A stretch of DNA of 64,000 bases from ZC4RG25 sp023428365 (lineage in GTDB: Bacteria; Pseudomonadota; Alphaproteobacteria; Rhizobiales; Hyphomicrobiaceae): contig JBNOAI010000001.1 in NCBI GenBank assembly GCA_050283925.1, forward strand, positions 806,001 to 870,000, in the 5' to 3' direction. Numbering within the stretch: position 1 is the stretch's first letter; every line of letters begins with the position of its first letter. Both the position numbers and the translations under genes were made by a program. Positions 8,263 through 17,783 of the stretch are shown piece by piece. Under the pieces are notes generated by a model. That model was not told where the DNA came from. It saw nothing but the letters and a program-made list of their open reading frames with translations, and ran no database searches.

Positions 8263-9150
8263 ATGACGGACACTGTTGCCTTTGTCGGGCTGGGCGCCAT
8301 GGGGCTGCCGATGGCCGAAACCTTGGTCAAAAAGCAGTTCCGGGTTGTCGGGTTCGACGTTCGCCGCGAGGCCGTTGAGAAGCTGGAAGCGGCAGGCGGT
8401 CATGGCGCATCGTCCGCGCGGGAAGCGGCGACTGGCGCAGGCGCGCTCGTCCTCATGATCGTGAATGCGGATCAGGCCGAGCAAGTTTTGTTTAGCGATG
8501 CCGGGACGTTGGACGTGTTGGCGCCAGATGCCACTGTGACCTTGATGGCGACATGCGCGCCTACACGCGTTGCCGATATCGCCAAACGTATTGAAGCAAC
8601 AGGGCGCGGTTTCGTCGATGCTCCCGTGTCAGGCGGAATTCCTGGGGCGACCACCGGAACCCTGACGATCATGGCGGCCGCCAAATCTCCGGTCTTCGAA
8701 AAGGCCAAGCCGATGCTCGCTGCCATGGGCTCCAAGCTTTTTCATCTCGGCGAGAAACCCGGGCAAGGATCAGCGATGAAGACCGTCAACCAGCTTCTGG
8801 CTGGCGTGCATATCGCCGTCGCCGCGGAGGGCATTGCGCTGGCTGAGCGTGAAGGAATCGATCCGGCGCTGGCGGTTGAGATTCTATCCGGTTCGGCCGC
8901 TTCAAGCTGGATGTTGCAGCATCGCGGTCCGCGCATGGTCGCGGATGACGGCAAGGTGGCGAGTGCGCTGGATATTTTCGTCAAGGATTTGGGCATCGTG
9001 CTGGATGCTGGCCGCAGTTCCAAGATCGGCTTGCCGCTCGCTGCCGCTGCTCACCAGCTCTATCTCGCCGCGTCCGCTGCCGGCCTCGGCAGCCGCGATG
9101 ACAGCCAGGTGATTGAATTCTACCGAACCTTCCGGCAGAAAAAGTCGTAA
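8263..9150 (+). CDS. NAD-binding 3-hydroxyisobutyrate dehydrogenase-family protein
   Basis: This 295-residue beta-hydroxyacid dehydrogenase oxidises or reduces a 3-hydroxy acid with NAD(P). The Rossmann motif GLGAMGLPMA is at residues 8-17, and the substrate-binding DAPVSGG and the catalytic-lysine region GQGSAMKTVNQL follow in the usual order. Length is standard. Relatives include 3-hydroxyisobutyrate dehydrogenase, tartronate semialdehyde reductase and threonate dehydrogenase, and the sequence does not separate them. GAGGGTGGA precedes ATG 8263. It lies 30 bases before the GMC oxidoreductase, so both probably act on the solute taken up by the upstream importer. Confidence 0.88.
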   Translation: MTDTVAFVGLGAMGLPMAETLVKKQFRVVGFDVRREAVEKLEAAGGHGASSAREAATGAGALVLMIVNADQAEQVLFSDAGTLDVLAPDATVTLMATCAPTRVADIAKRIEATGRGFVDAPVSGGIPGATTGTLTIMAAAKSPVFEKAKPMLAAMGSKLFHLGEKPGQGSAMKTVNQLLAGVHIAVAAEGIALAEREGIDPALAVEILSGSAASSWMLQHRGPRMVADDGKVASALDIFVKDLGIVLDAGRSSKIGLPLAAAAHQLYLAASAAGLGSRDDSQVIEFYRTFRQKKS

Positions 9151-9180
9151 GTACTCAAACAATCATCCGGGAGCTGGCGA

Positions 9181-10812
9181 GTGGCAGGCAGCAATAGCGC
9201 GGCGTCCTTCGACTACGTCATCATCGGTGCGGGATCGGCCGGATGTGTTTTGGCCAACCGGCTCAGTGAAGATCGCGGCGCCACCGTCGCCCTGGTCGAG
9301 GCGGGCGGGCGCGATCTCAATCCGTGGCTGCATATCCCCGCCGGCTATTTCCGTACGATGTTCAATCCGAGCGTCACGTGGCAGTTCGGTTCGGGGCCGG
9401 AGCCGCACCTCAATAATCGCATCGTTTCCTGGCCGCGCGGACGAGTTCTCGGCGGCACCAGCGCGGTCAACGGACTGCTTTACGTGCGCGGTCAGGCGCA
9501 GGATTTCGATACGTGGCGTCAGCTCGGCAATGCCGGCTGGTCCTTCCAGGACGTGCTGCCCTACTTCAAGCGCGCGGAGGATCAGGAACGCGGCGCTGAT
9601 GAGTATCACGGTGCAGGTGGGCCGCTCGGTGTTTCCGATGTGCACATGAACAATCCGCTGTGTGAGGCCTATATCGCGGCCTGCGTGGCGGAGGGTATTC
9701 CGCGCAGCCATGACTTCAACGGGCCGGATCAGGAAGGTGCTGGGTATTTCCAGCTCACCACGCGCCATGGGCGACGCTGTTCGACAGCCGTCGGATACCT
9801 GAACCCCGCGCGGTCGCGCAGCAACTTGTCGATCCTCACTAATGCCGAAGTGAAGCGCATCACGCTGGACGGCAAGCGCGCGACGGGCGTCGTGTATCGG
9901 CGCGATGGGCAGGAGCACACGGTCCAGGCGCGTCGTGAGGTGCTGCTGGCCGCAGGCGCGATCGGCAGCCCGCAGATCCTTCAGGTGTCAGGCATCGGTC
10001 CGGGTGCCGTTCTTAAGGAGGCTGGCGTCGAGGTTCGTCACGATCTTCCCGGCGTTGGCGAAAACCTGCAGGACCATTTTCAGGCGCGGTTTGTCTATGA
10101 CTGCGCGCTGCCGAACAGCCTCAACGATGTTTGGCACAGTCGCCTGAAGCAAATGCAGACGGGGTTGCAGTACATCTTCTCGCGAACCGGTATTCTGACG
10201 ATTGGCGCGGGCGTTGTTGGTGTCTTCACGCGGTCGCGCCCAGGGTTGGACGCACCGGATATTCAGTTCCATTTCCTTCCCCTGTCAGCGGAAGGCCCAG
10301 GGCAGGGATTGCATCGGTTCTCGGGTGTCACCGCCTCCGTATGTCAGTTGCGCCCGGACAGTCGAGGCGTCATCTCGATCACCTCTTCGGATGCGGCCGT
10401 CGCGCCGAGTATCGTTTCGAACTATCTGGCGGTCGAAAGCGATCAACGCGTTCTGGTCGATGGCCTTAAGCTGGCACGCAGAATTGCAGCGCAGGAGCCG
10501 TTCGCTCGTTACGTCCGGCGCGAATACATTCCCGGCCGCGAAGTGGCCACCGACGCCGACATTCTGGCGTTCGCACGCGCCAAGGGCACGACCATTTTCC
10601 ATCCGTGCGGGACCTGTAAAATGGGCAGTGATCCGATGGCTGTGGTCGATGAGCGGCTGCGCGTACATGGGATCTCTGGCTTGCGGGTCATCGACGCCTC
10701 GATCATGCCGACCATGACATCGGGCAACACCAACGCGCCGACGATCATGATCGGCGAGAAGGCGGCAGATATGATCCGCGCAGATGCCAAGGCCGAGGCG
10801 CAGGCAGCCTGA
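9181..10812 (+). CDS. GMC-family FAD oxidoreductase (choline-dehydrogenase-like)
   Basis: This 543-residue flavoprotein oxidises an alcohol to an aldehyde or ketone. The dinucleotide-binding motif IIGAGSAGCVLA is at the N-terminus. The GMC signature 1 region (WPRGRVLGGTSAVNG), signature 2 (AGAIGSPQIL) and the C-terminal HPCGTCKMG and NTNAPTIMIGEKAADMI segments are all present. It starts with GTG 9181 after GGGAGCTGGCGA. The length is typical. It resembles choline or polyethylene-glycol dehydrogenases, but the family is very broad. It is in line with the dehydrogenase before it and the hydrolase 16 bases after it. Confidence 0.9.
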   Translation: MAGSNSAASFDYVIIGAGSAGCVLANRLSEDRGATVALVEAGGRDLNPWLHIPAGYFRTMFNPSVTWQFGSGPEPHLNNRIVSWPRGRVLGGTSAVNGLLYVRGQAQDFDTWRQLGNAGWSFQDVLPYFKRAEDQERGADEYHGAGGPLGVSDVHMNNPLCEAYIAACVAEGIPRSHDFNGPDQEGAGYFQLTTRHGRRCSTAVGYLNPARSRSNLSILTNAEVKRITLDGKRATGVVYRRDGQEHTVQARREVLLAAGAIGSPQILQVSGIGPGAVLKEAGVEVRHDLPGVGENLQDHFQARFVYDCALPNSLNDVWHSRLKQMQTGLQYIFSRTGILTIGAGVVGVFTRSRPGLDAPDIQFHFLPLSAEGPGQGLHRFSGVTASVCQLRPDSRGVISITSSDAAVAPSIVSNYLAVESDQRVLVDGLKLARRIAAQEPFARYVRREYIPGREVATDADILAFARAKGTTIFHPCGTCKMGSDPMAVVDERLRVHGISGLRVIDASIMPTMTSGNTNAPTIMIGEKAADMIRADAKAEAQAA

Positions 10813-10828
10813 CAAACCGGGGCGGTTC

Positions 10829-11656
10829 ATGACGATCGACTACGAAGCGGAATACAACAATCGCCGCCGGGTGCCGGAAAATCCGGAGATCGTGGCGCGA
10901 TGGCTGGACGCGTCTGCGCGCGCGAGAGCGACACTCACGTGCGAGCTCGATATCTCCTACGGCGCTGGTGAGCGGCATCGCTATGACCTGTTCCAGCCGG
11001 ACAATGCCGCATCTGATGCACCGGTCATCGCCTATATCCATGGAGGGTATTGGCAGCGTGGCGACCGCAAGGACTACAGTTTCATTGCGAACGTGCTTGT
11101 AGCGCGCGGCGCGCTGGTTGCCATTCCCTCCTACAGCCTATGTCCGCAGGCAACGGTGGCGGACATCATCACGGAGATGCGGACGTTTCTGACCGTGCTC
11201 TGGGCGCGAACCAACTGTCGTGCCGTCGTGGCTGGGCACTCTGCCGGCGGTCATCTGGCGGCGGCGATGCTCGCGACCGATTGGACGGGGCGGGACGGCG
11301 TACCGAGTGATCTGGTTCGTGCGGCTTATGCCATCAGTGGAGTGTTCGAACTGGAGCCGCTAATCCCCACGAGCCTCAACGAGGCGCTTCGCCTGTCACC
11401 GCAGACAGCGCGCGATGCCAGTCCTCTGCTGTGGCCGCCGCCGCGTCCGGGCAGCACGCTCGTGGCAGCCGTCGGCGGGGCGGAAAGCTCCGAGTTCCTG
11501 CGTCAAAGCGGAGACATTGCCGCTGCATGGTCAGCGGCCGGTGTGAACGCGGAACGCGTCGTTGTCCCTGGTGCTAACCATTTTACCGTCGTCGACGAGA
11601 TTGCGCGCGGCGATAGCGCGATGGTTAACCGCATCCTTGAACTGGCGCGAGCCTGA
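10829..11656 (+). CDS. alpha/beta hydrolase, kynurenine-formamidase-like
   Basis: This 275-residue esterase/amidase carries the HGGYW oxyanion motif, the nucleophile in GHSAGG and the catalytic His in GANHF. These are the marks of the arylformamidase/carboxylesterase group. The segment ending in SYSLCPQ is also typical of formylkynurenine formamidases. No other tryptophan-catabolic gene is nearby, so a role on a different ester or amide is as likely. It lies directly behind the GMC oxidoreductase and probably ends that operon. Confidence 0.82.
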   Translation: MTIDYEAEYNNRRRVPENPEIVARWLDASARARATLTCELDISYGAGERHRYDLFQPDNAASDAPVIAYIHGGYWQRGDRKDYSFIANVLVARGALVAIPSYSLCPQATVADIITEMRTFLTVLWARTNCRAVVAGHSAGGHLAAAMLATDWTGRDGVPSDLVRAAYAISGVFELEPLIPTSLNEALRLSPQTARDASPLLWPPPRPGSTLVAAVGGAESSEFLRQSGDIAAAWSAAGVNAERVVVPGANHFTVVDEIARGDSAMVNRILELARA

Positions 11657-11659
11657 CAG

Positions 11660-11842
11660 TTAGCGCCGCTGCGGGAAGAGGCGTGTCAGAAGCGCCGGGT
11701 CGCCGGTAAGGCCGAGCGGCCGAATGTTGGCGTGCTCGAGTCGCAGATCGCGCTGGATATAGGTCAGCAGGTCACGCACGGTCGCGAGATCGATGCCCGA
11801 CCGTCCGGGCCTGCCATAAGGGGCTTTGAACACGGCCATTAC
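11660..11842 (-). CDS. small conserved-looking hypothetical protein
   Basis: A 60-residue protein is read from ATG 11842 (MAVFKAPYG...). The frame could start at ATG 11851 or GTG 11911, giving up to 83 residues. It has no signal peptide or membrane segment. It begins with a short strand-like segment and a GRPGRSG turn, and ends in LTRLFPQRR. GGAGGT lies directly before ATG 11842, too close for ideal spacing, so the start is uncertain. It faces the preceding hydrolase, with stops four bases apart. I do not recognise the family. Confidence 0.45.
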   Translation of the reverse strand, partial: VMAVFKAPYGRPGRSGIDLATVRDLLTYIQRDLRLEHANIRPLGLTGDPALLTRLFPQRR

Positions 11843-12004
11843 CTCCATAGCTTCGACGTCCGAACGATTGCGTTCGGCCGATGAAGGGAGAGATCGCAAG
11901 AAGCGGACCACACAAAATGGCCGGTCCCAACACCGGATGTCCCGGAATGGTGCCCTTAGGCGGAGAAAGACGGCCTGCTTGCCGTCTCTTCGTCAGGCAA
12001 CGGG

Positions 12005-12754
12005 TTAAGGCTTGGCTGCCGCGGCCATGTAGTTCACGTCGGTATCCGAGCCGAGCGACCACCGGTCGCTGAGAGGGCTGTAGACGATCCCCTCGAAAAC
12101 GGCTGGCTTCAGTCCGGCGGCTTCGCAATGACGGTTCAGTTCATCCGGAGTTACAAACCGGTCCCACTGGTGGGTCCCAGCCGGTAGCCAACGCAACACA
12201 TATTCCGCCCCGACGATGGCCAGCGCGAAGGCTTTCAGCGTGCGATTGATGGTTGAGAGAACCAACAATCCGCCGGGCCGCACGAGCTGCCCGCACGTGG
12301 CGATGAAGGCGCCCGGGTCCGGGACATGCTCGACGACTTCGAGGCAGACGACCGCATCGAAGGTCTCGCCGGCCTCGACCAGATCCTCCGCCCGGCAGGC
12401 GCGATAGTTAATTTCTAGCCCCTGCGGTTCGGCATGCTGTCGGGCGGTTGCGATGTTCTCCGGCGCCGGGTCGATGCCCGTCACCGTGGCTCCAAGCCGG
12501 GCAAGGGGCTCCGAGATCAGACCGCCGCCGCAACCGATATCCAGAATTTTCAGGCCGGAGAGAGGCCGAAACCCCGTGTCAGGCAATGCAAAATGCTGCG
12601 TCAGCCGCTCCCGCAGAAATGCCAGACGTGCCGGGCCGATCTTGTGAAGCGGGCGGAATTCACCGTCGGGGTCCCACCATGCGCTGGAAAGCCGCGCAAA
12701 GCGGTCGACCTCGCCGGGATCAAGGGTATCGGACGTTGGGCTGGGGCTGTTCAT
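12005..12754 (-). CDS. ubiG: bifunctional 3-demethylubiquinol 3-O-methyltransferase / 2-polyprenyl-6-hydroxyphenol methylase
   Basis: This 249-residue SAM-dependent methyltransferase performs both O-methylation steps of ubiquinone synthesis at the membrane surface. The N-terminal FARLSSAWWDPDGEFRPLHKI block is diagnostic of UbiG. The SAM-binding motif ILDIGCGGGLISEPLARLG follows, then VCLEVVEHV and the post-motif GTHQWDRFV. ATG 12754 gives the standard length. The frame stays open upstream for another 174 codons, but that part has no UbiG character. It is divergent from lysC, a pairing that is conserved in many Rhizobiales. Confidence 0.95.
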   Translation of the reverse strand: MNSPSPTSDTLDPGEVDRFARLSSAWWDPDGEFRPLHKIGPARLAFLRERLTQHFALPDTGFRPLSGLKILDIGCGGGLISEPLARLGATVTGIDPAPENIATARQHAEPQGLEINYRACRAEDLVEAGETFDAVVCLEVVEHVPDPGAFIATCGQLVRPGGLLVLSTINRTLKAFALAIVGAEYVLRWLPAGTHQWDRFVTPDELNRHCEAAGLKPAVFEGIVYSPLSDRWSLGSDTDVNYMAAAAKP

Positions 12755-12952
12755 GCCTTGATTTCGTCTCCCTATCGCCAGGGTTGTCAAGCACAGGGGC
12801 GAGGTCTGTTGCGGGCTTACGGCGTTATCGTTATGAGTACGCCGCGATCGGGGGCAATCCCGCGATGTATCACAGGAGGATGCCGTCTGTTGCCGTGTGC
12901 CGTCCGCTATCTGCGGAAGCCCATGCGGTGATGTGCGGGAGCGGTTGAACGC

Positions 12953-14206
12953 ATGGCAATCTTGGTAATGAAATTCGGCGGTACGTCCGTCGCGAACGTG
13001 GAGCGCATTCGCAACGTTGCGCGCCATGTTAAACGCGAGGTCGATGCCGGTAACCAGGTGGCTGTTGTCGTTTCTGCGATGGCTGGTGCAACCAATCAGC
13101 TCGTTGGCTGGGTGCGCGAAGCCGACATGCTCCACGACGCGCGCGAATATGATGCCATCGTAGCTTCGGGCGAACAGGTAACCGCTGGCCTGCTGGCCAT
13201 CGTGCTGCAATCGATCGGCGTTCCGGCCCGGTCCTGGCAGGGATGGCAGATCCCCATTCTGACCGACAACGCGCATGGCGCGGCCCGGATTATGGAAGTG
13301 CGGGCGGACGAGATCAAACGCCGGCTTGCCCAGGGCGAGGTCGCGGTGATTACGGGGTTCCAGGGCATCGAGCCGGAACGGCAGCGTATCGCGACGCTGG
13401 GCCGTGGTGGTTCCGATACCAGCGCCGTGGCGATCGCCATCGCGCTCGGGGCCGACGTCTGCGACATCTACACCGACGTCGATGGCGTCTACACCTCAGA
13501 TCCTCGGATCGTTCCGCACGCGAAGCGGATGCCGAAGGTCTCCTACGAGGAGATGCTGGAGATGGCGTCGCTCGGCTCCAAGGTGCTACAGACACGCTCG
13601 GTCGAGTTGGCAATGGTCTACGGGATGCGAACCCGCGTGCTGTCGAGCTTCGCGGCGCCTGAGTCGATTGAGCCGGTTCGCGGCGGCAACGACTGGCAGG
13701 ATATCGGTACACTGGTTTGCGACGAGGAAGAGATCGTGGAAAGTCAAGTCGTTAGCGGGATTGCCTACGCCAAGGACGAGGCAAAGATCACGATCATGCA
13801 GGTCGCCGACAAACCGGGCGTCGCCGCAAGCGTCTTTGGGCCGCTGGCCAAAGCCAACATCAACGTCGACATGATCGTCCAGAACCTGTCAGCGGACGGG
13901 AAACATACCGACATGACGTTCACGGTCGGTGCATCGGAGCTGCCGAAAGCGTTGGATGTCCTTCGCGGGGCCGGCTTCAGCGACGTCAAAAGTTCGGCCG
14001 ACGTGGTCAAGGTATCGGTCATCGGCGTCGGCATGCGAAGCCATGCGGGCGTGGCCGCCGACATGTTCAAGGCATTGTCGGAAAAGGGAATTAATATCCT
14101 GGCGATCACCACGTCCGAGATCAAGATCAGCGTGCTGATCCACTCTGACTATGCCGAGCTTGCCGTACGCACCTTGCACACGCTGTACGGCCTCGACAAA
14201 GATTGA
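12953..14206 (+). CDS. lysC: aspartate kinase
   Basis: This 417-residue enzyme phosphorylates aspartate, the first step to lysine, threonine and methionine. The kinase motif KFGGTSV is at residues 7-13. The catalytic domain reaches about residue 250 with the GRGGSDTSA loop, and two ACT domains (about 265-410) give feedback control by lysine/threonine. The length matches the single-function alpha/beta-type aspartokinase. An internal start for a separate beta subunit is possible, as in other LysC proteins, but cannot be shown from sequence alone. Confidence 0.95.
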   Translation: MAILVMKFGGTSVANVERIRNVARHVKREVDAGNQVAVVVSAMAGATNQLVGWVREADMLHDAREYDAIVASGEQVTAGLLAIVLQSIGVPARSWQGWQIPILTDNAHGAARIMEVRADEIKRRLAQGEVAVITGFQGIEPERQRIATLGRGGSDTSAVAIAIALGADVCDIYTDVDGVYTSDPRIVPHAKRMPKVSYEEMLEMASLGSKVLQTRSVELAMVYGMRTRVLSSFAAPESIEPVRGGNDWQDIGTLVCDEEEIVESQVVSGIAYAKDEAKITIMQVADKPGVAASVFGPLAKANINVDMIVQNLSADGKHTDMTFTVGASELPKALDVLRGAGFSDVKSSADVVKVSVIGVGMRSHAGVAADMFKALSEKGINILAITTSEIKISVLIHSDYAELAVRTLHTLYGLDKD

Positions 14207-14323
14207 GCAGCGTTCCTGGATCACCGGGTCGCTTTGACGTGCTATAGGGTTCTGGGTTGGGCATTGGCACCCGTCGGCAGCCAGTCCAACCGCCCCAAGA
14301 TCATGAACTGAGCGGCAGCCGCC

Positions 14324-16618
14324 ATGCAGACGCGACGCGGAGATGATCCGCGGACATTACAGACCGAACCGGCTCTGCGTGTCATCATGCGGCGCCTTCG
14401 GGAAATCATGGCCGAGCCTGGCGATGGCCAGTCGCGGCTCGATAAGATCGTGCGCCAGATTTCCGGCCTGATGGTCGCGGAAGTCTGCTCGATCTATCTC
14501 AAGCGGCAGGAAGGCTCGCTGGAGCTGTTCGCCACCGAAGGCCTGAACAAGGAAGCTGTCCATAATACGCTGATGAAGCGGGGCGAAGGTCTGGTCGGCC
14601 GGTGCGCGGAACTCGGCGTTCCCGTCAACGAGCACGATGCGCAATTGCATCCGGCGTTCTCGTATCGCCCGGAGACGGGCGAGGAGATCTATCACTCGAT
14701 GCTCGCCGTTCCGATTCTGCGCGGCGGGGCGGTGCTTGGCGTTCTGGCGGTGCAGAACCGCACCCGGCGCGAGTACTCGGATGAGGACGTCGAAGTTCTT
14801 TTGACGACGGCGATGGTCGTCGCGGAGCATCTGCTGTCCGGCGATGTGGCGGGCGCGGGCGCCGCCGCTGAGATCGGACGGTCGCTCACTGGCGTGATCA
14901 GGGGCGAGTCAATTTCGGAAGGAATTGCGCTGGGTCATGTCGTGCTGCATGAGCCGCGCGTCGTCGTCACGACGCTTTTGGCGGAAGACGTCGGGCAAGA
15001 ATTGATCCGGCTTGAAAACGCCGTGAGCGCGCTGAGAAGCGGCCTGGACGAACTGCTGAGCGCGGAATCGCTCTCTCAGGCGGGCGATCATCGTGAGGTT
15101 CTCGAAGCCTATCGCATGTTCGCCAACGATCGCGGCTGGGTACGCCGGATGGAGGCGGCCGTCCGCGAAGGTCTGACGGCTGAGGCGGCTGTCGAGCGCG
15201 TGCACAACGCCACCCGCACACGCATGCTGCGTCAGAATGATCCGTACTGGCGCGAGCGTCTGCGCGATCTCGATGACTTGTCCGATCGCCTGCTGCGGAT
15301 TCTTGCCGGGCGATCCACGGCTGCGCGCGAAGGCCTGGAGCTTCCGGTCGATACCATTCTCGTTGCTCGCACCATGGGCCCGGCGGAACTGCTGGACTAC
15401 GACCGGACGCGACTGCGTGCCCTCCTCATCGAGGATGGCACCGGGCAAAGCCACGTCGGTATTGTCGCAAAGGCGCTGGGACTTCCGGCTATCGGACAGG
15501 CCAAGGGCATCATCGAACGCGTCACCAATGGCGATCCGATTATCGTCGATGCTGAGACGGGTGATATTCACTTACGTCCGTCCGGCGAGGTTGTGGCCGC
15601 GTACTCGGATAAAGTCCGTTTCCGCGCGCGCCGCCAGCAGCAATATCGCGAGCTGCGCGACCGGCCTGCCGTGACCAAGGATGGCGTCACGGTTGCTTTG
15701 CAGATCAATGCCGGACTGCTTGTCGACATGCCGCATCTGGCGGAATCGGGAGCGCACGGAATCGGCCTGTTTCGTACCGAGCTGCAATTCATGGTCGCCT
15801 CGGCGTTTCCGCGCCGGGATCGCCAAACTGATACCTATCGCCAGATTCTGAATGAAGCGGGCGGCAAACCGGTCGTATTCCGCAGTCTCGACATCGGTGG
15901 CGATAAGATCCTCCCGTATATGCGCCATCCGAAAGAGGAAAACCCCGCGATCGGCTGGCGGGCTATTCGCATGTCACTGGATCGGTCCGGGTTGTTCCGG
16001 ACACAGATTCAGGCGCTGCTGCGCGCTGCGAACGGTCGCGAACTCAGCATCATGATCCCGATGGTTTCGGTCGTCTCAGAGATCGAGGCGGCGAAGGCCC
16101 TGATCGATCGCGAGGTCCGGTGGCTGGAAACGCGCGGCGTGCCGCCGCCCTCGCGGCTGCGTATCGGTGCGATGGTCGAGGTGCCGAGCTTGCTTTACGA
16201 ACTCGACGCCCTCATGCCCGCGGTCGATTTCGTTTCCGTCGGCAGCAACGACCTGATGCAGTTTCTTTATGCCGCCGACCGCTCGAACAGCCGGGTGTCG
16301 CATCGCTATGACCCGCTGTCCGTCGCCTCGCTGCGTGTGTTGCGGCAGATCGTTCAGGCAGGGACGCGGCACAATCGGCCGGTGACGCTGTGCGGCGAAA
16401 TGGCGGCCCGGCCTCTGGAGGCGATGGCCTTGATCGGACTGGGGTTCAGGACGATTTCAATGTCACCCGTCTCGATCGGCCCGGTGAAGACGATGGTGCT
16501 GTCGCTCAATGCAGCCCGGCTGTCGGCGGTTCTTGAAGATATCCTGGCGCATAAAAGCGGAAGCATTCGTGCCGATCTGACGCGATTTGCCGCCGCTGAG
16601 GGTATTGAGCTGTCATGA
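14324..16618 (+). CDS. ptsP: phosphoenolpyruvate-protein phosphotransferase PtsP (EI-Ntr)
   Basis: This 764-residue enzyme starts the nitrogen PTS chain, passing phosphate from PEP to NPr. A GAF domain occupies about residues 25-165. The PEP-utilising N-terminal domain follows, then the phosphohistidine swivelling domain with the His in GQSHVGIVAKALG, and the C-terminal PEP-binding TIM barrel with LFRTELQFM, SLDIGGDK and GSNDLMQFLYAADR. Domain order and length match EI-Ntr rather than the sugar-PTS EI. It lies 118 bases after lysC, an arrangement often seen in Rhizobiales. GAF ligand control (glutamine in related bacteria) is known for the family. Confidence 0.95.
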   Translation: MQTRRGDDPRTLQTEPALRVIMRRLREIMAEPGDGQSRLDKIVRQISGLMVAEVCSIYLKRQEGSLELFATEGLNKEAVHNTLMKRGEGLVGRCAELGVPVNEHDAQLHPAFSYRPETGEEIYHSMLAVPILRGGAVLGVLAVQNRTRREYSDEDVEVLLTTAMVVAEHLLSGDVAGAGAAAEIGRSLTGVIRGESISEGIALGHVVLHEPRVVVTTLLAEDVGQELIRLENAVSALRSGLDELLSAESLSQAGDHREVLEAYRMFANDRGWVRRMEAAVREGLTAEAAVERVHNATRTRMLRQNDPYWRERLRDLDDLSDRLLRILAGRSTAAREGLELPVDTILVARTMGPAELLDYDRTRLRALLIEDGTGQSHVGIVAKALGLPAIGQAKGIIERVTNGDPIIVDAETGDIHLRPSGEVVAAYSDKVRFRARRQQQYRELRDRPAVTKDGVTVALQINAGLLVDMPHLAESGAHGIGLFRTELQFMVASAFPRRDRQTDTYRQILNEAGGKPVVFRSLDIGGDKILPYMRHPKEENPAIGWRAIRMSLDRSGLFRTQIQALLRAANGRELSIMIPMVSVVSEIEAAKALIDREVRWLETRGVPPPSRLRIGAMVEVPSLLYELDALMPAVDFVSVGSNDLMQFLYAADRSNSRVSHRYDPLSVASLRVLRQIVQAGTRHNRPVTLCGEMAARPLEAMALIGLGFRTISMSPVSIGPVKTMVLSLNAARLSAVLEDILAHKSGSIRADLTRFAAAEGIELS

Positions 16619-16694
16619 GGCGCCGGGCGCTTGACGAGATCGCCGCGGTTAGCGGATTTATCGTGTCCGCTGACGGGGCGATGAGATCGATTCC

Positions 16695-17783
16695 ATGAGT
16701 GCCGCTAGAGAAGAGAAATTCGAGAAGCTCATCGCGCGATGGGAATCGATGCAGGCCGAGCTCAGCCAGGGCGCCAATCAGGCCGCCTATGCCAAGCTCA
16801 GCAAGGAGTTCTCTGATCTGACGCCGGTCGTCACCGCGATCCGGTCGCTGCAAAGCGCGGAGGGTGAGCTGGCCGATCTGTCGGCGCTCGTGGCCGATGC
16901 TTCGTCAGACAAGGAGATGGTGACGCTCGCCGAGCAGGAAATCGAGGAGTTGCGGCCGAGGCTCGCTGATCTCGAGGAAAAGGTCCGTCTGCTGCTGCTG
17001 CCGAAGGATGCCGCGGACGATCTCAGCGTCATCGTCGAAGTGCGAGCAGGCACCGGCGGCGATGAAGCCGCGCTTTTCGCAGGTGATCTGTTCCGCATGT
17101 ATCAGCGCTATGCTGACTTGAAAGGCTGGAAGACGCAGATCATTTCGATGTCGGAGAACGACCTCGGCGGTTTGAAGGAAGTCGTTGCCTCGATCTCGGG
17201 GCAGGGTGTGTTCGCCCGTTTGAAATTCGAGTCTGGCGTGCATCGCGTGCAGCGGGTGCCTGCGACGGAAGCCAGCGGGCGCATTCATACATCGGCGGCG
17301 ACAGTCGCTGTTTTGCCCGAGCCCGAAGACGTCGATATCGACATCAAGGCAGAGGATATCCGGATCGATACGATGCGTGCTGGCGGCGCGGGCGGACAGC
17401 ACGTCAACAAGACTGACTCTGCAGTCCGCATCACCCATTTGCCGACGGGTATCGTGGTCGTATCCGCGGAAAAGTCGCAGCATCAGAACCGCCGGCTGGC
17501 GATGCAGGTGCTGCGGTCCCGTATTTTCGAGATGGAGCGTCAACGTACGGCTGATGAGCGTGCTGCCCAGCGTAAGGGGCAGGTGGGTTCCGGCGATCGT
17601 TCGCAGCGCATCCGCACATACAATTTTCCGCAGGGGCGGGTGACCGATCACCGCATCAATCTCACGCTGCACAAGCTCGACGTCGTGCTCGAAGGCAGTG
17701 GGTTGGATGAACTGGTCGATGCGCTAACCACCGATCATCAGGCGACCTTGCTCGCCGCGGCTGACGCGCATGACGCGGCTTAG
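16695..17783 (+). CDS. prfA: peptide chain release factor 1
   Basis: This 362-residue class I release factor reads UAA and UAG. The catalytic GGQ is present in GGAGGQHVNKT, which is also the glutamine methylated by PrmC. The anticodon-like tripeptide is the PAT in RVPATEASGR, which is diagnostic of RF1 rather than RF2. Length is normal. The stop codon overlaps the start of prmC by 14 bases, so the factor and its modifying enzyme are translationally coupled. Confidence 0.95.
   Translation: MSAAREEKFEKLIARWESMQAELSQGANQAAYAKLSKEFSDLTPVVTAIRSLQSAEGELADLSALVADASSDKEMVTLAEQEIEELRPRLADLEEKVRLLLLPKDAADDLSVIVEVRAGTGGDEAALFAGDLFRMYQRYADLKGWKTQIISMSENDLGGLKEVVASISGQGVFARLKFESGVHRVQRVPATEASGRIHTSAATVAVLPEPEDVDIDIKAEDIRIDTMRAGGAGGQHVNKTDSAVRITHLPTGIVVVSAEKSQHQNRRLAMQVLRSRIFEMERQRTADERAAQRKGQVGSGDRSQRIRTYNFPQGRVTDHRINLTLHKLDVVLEGSGLDELVDALTTDHQATLLAAADAHDAA

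Noticed and set aside
12755..13276. 174-codon N-terminal extension of ubiG
   Set aside because: No UbiG relative has it, it overlaps the lysC start on the other strand, and ATG 12754 gives the standard length.
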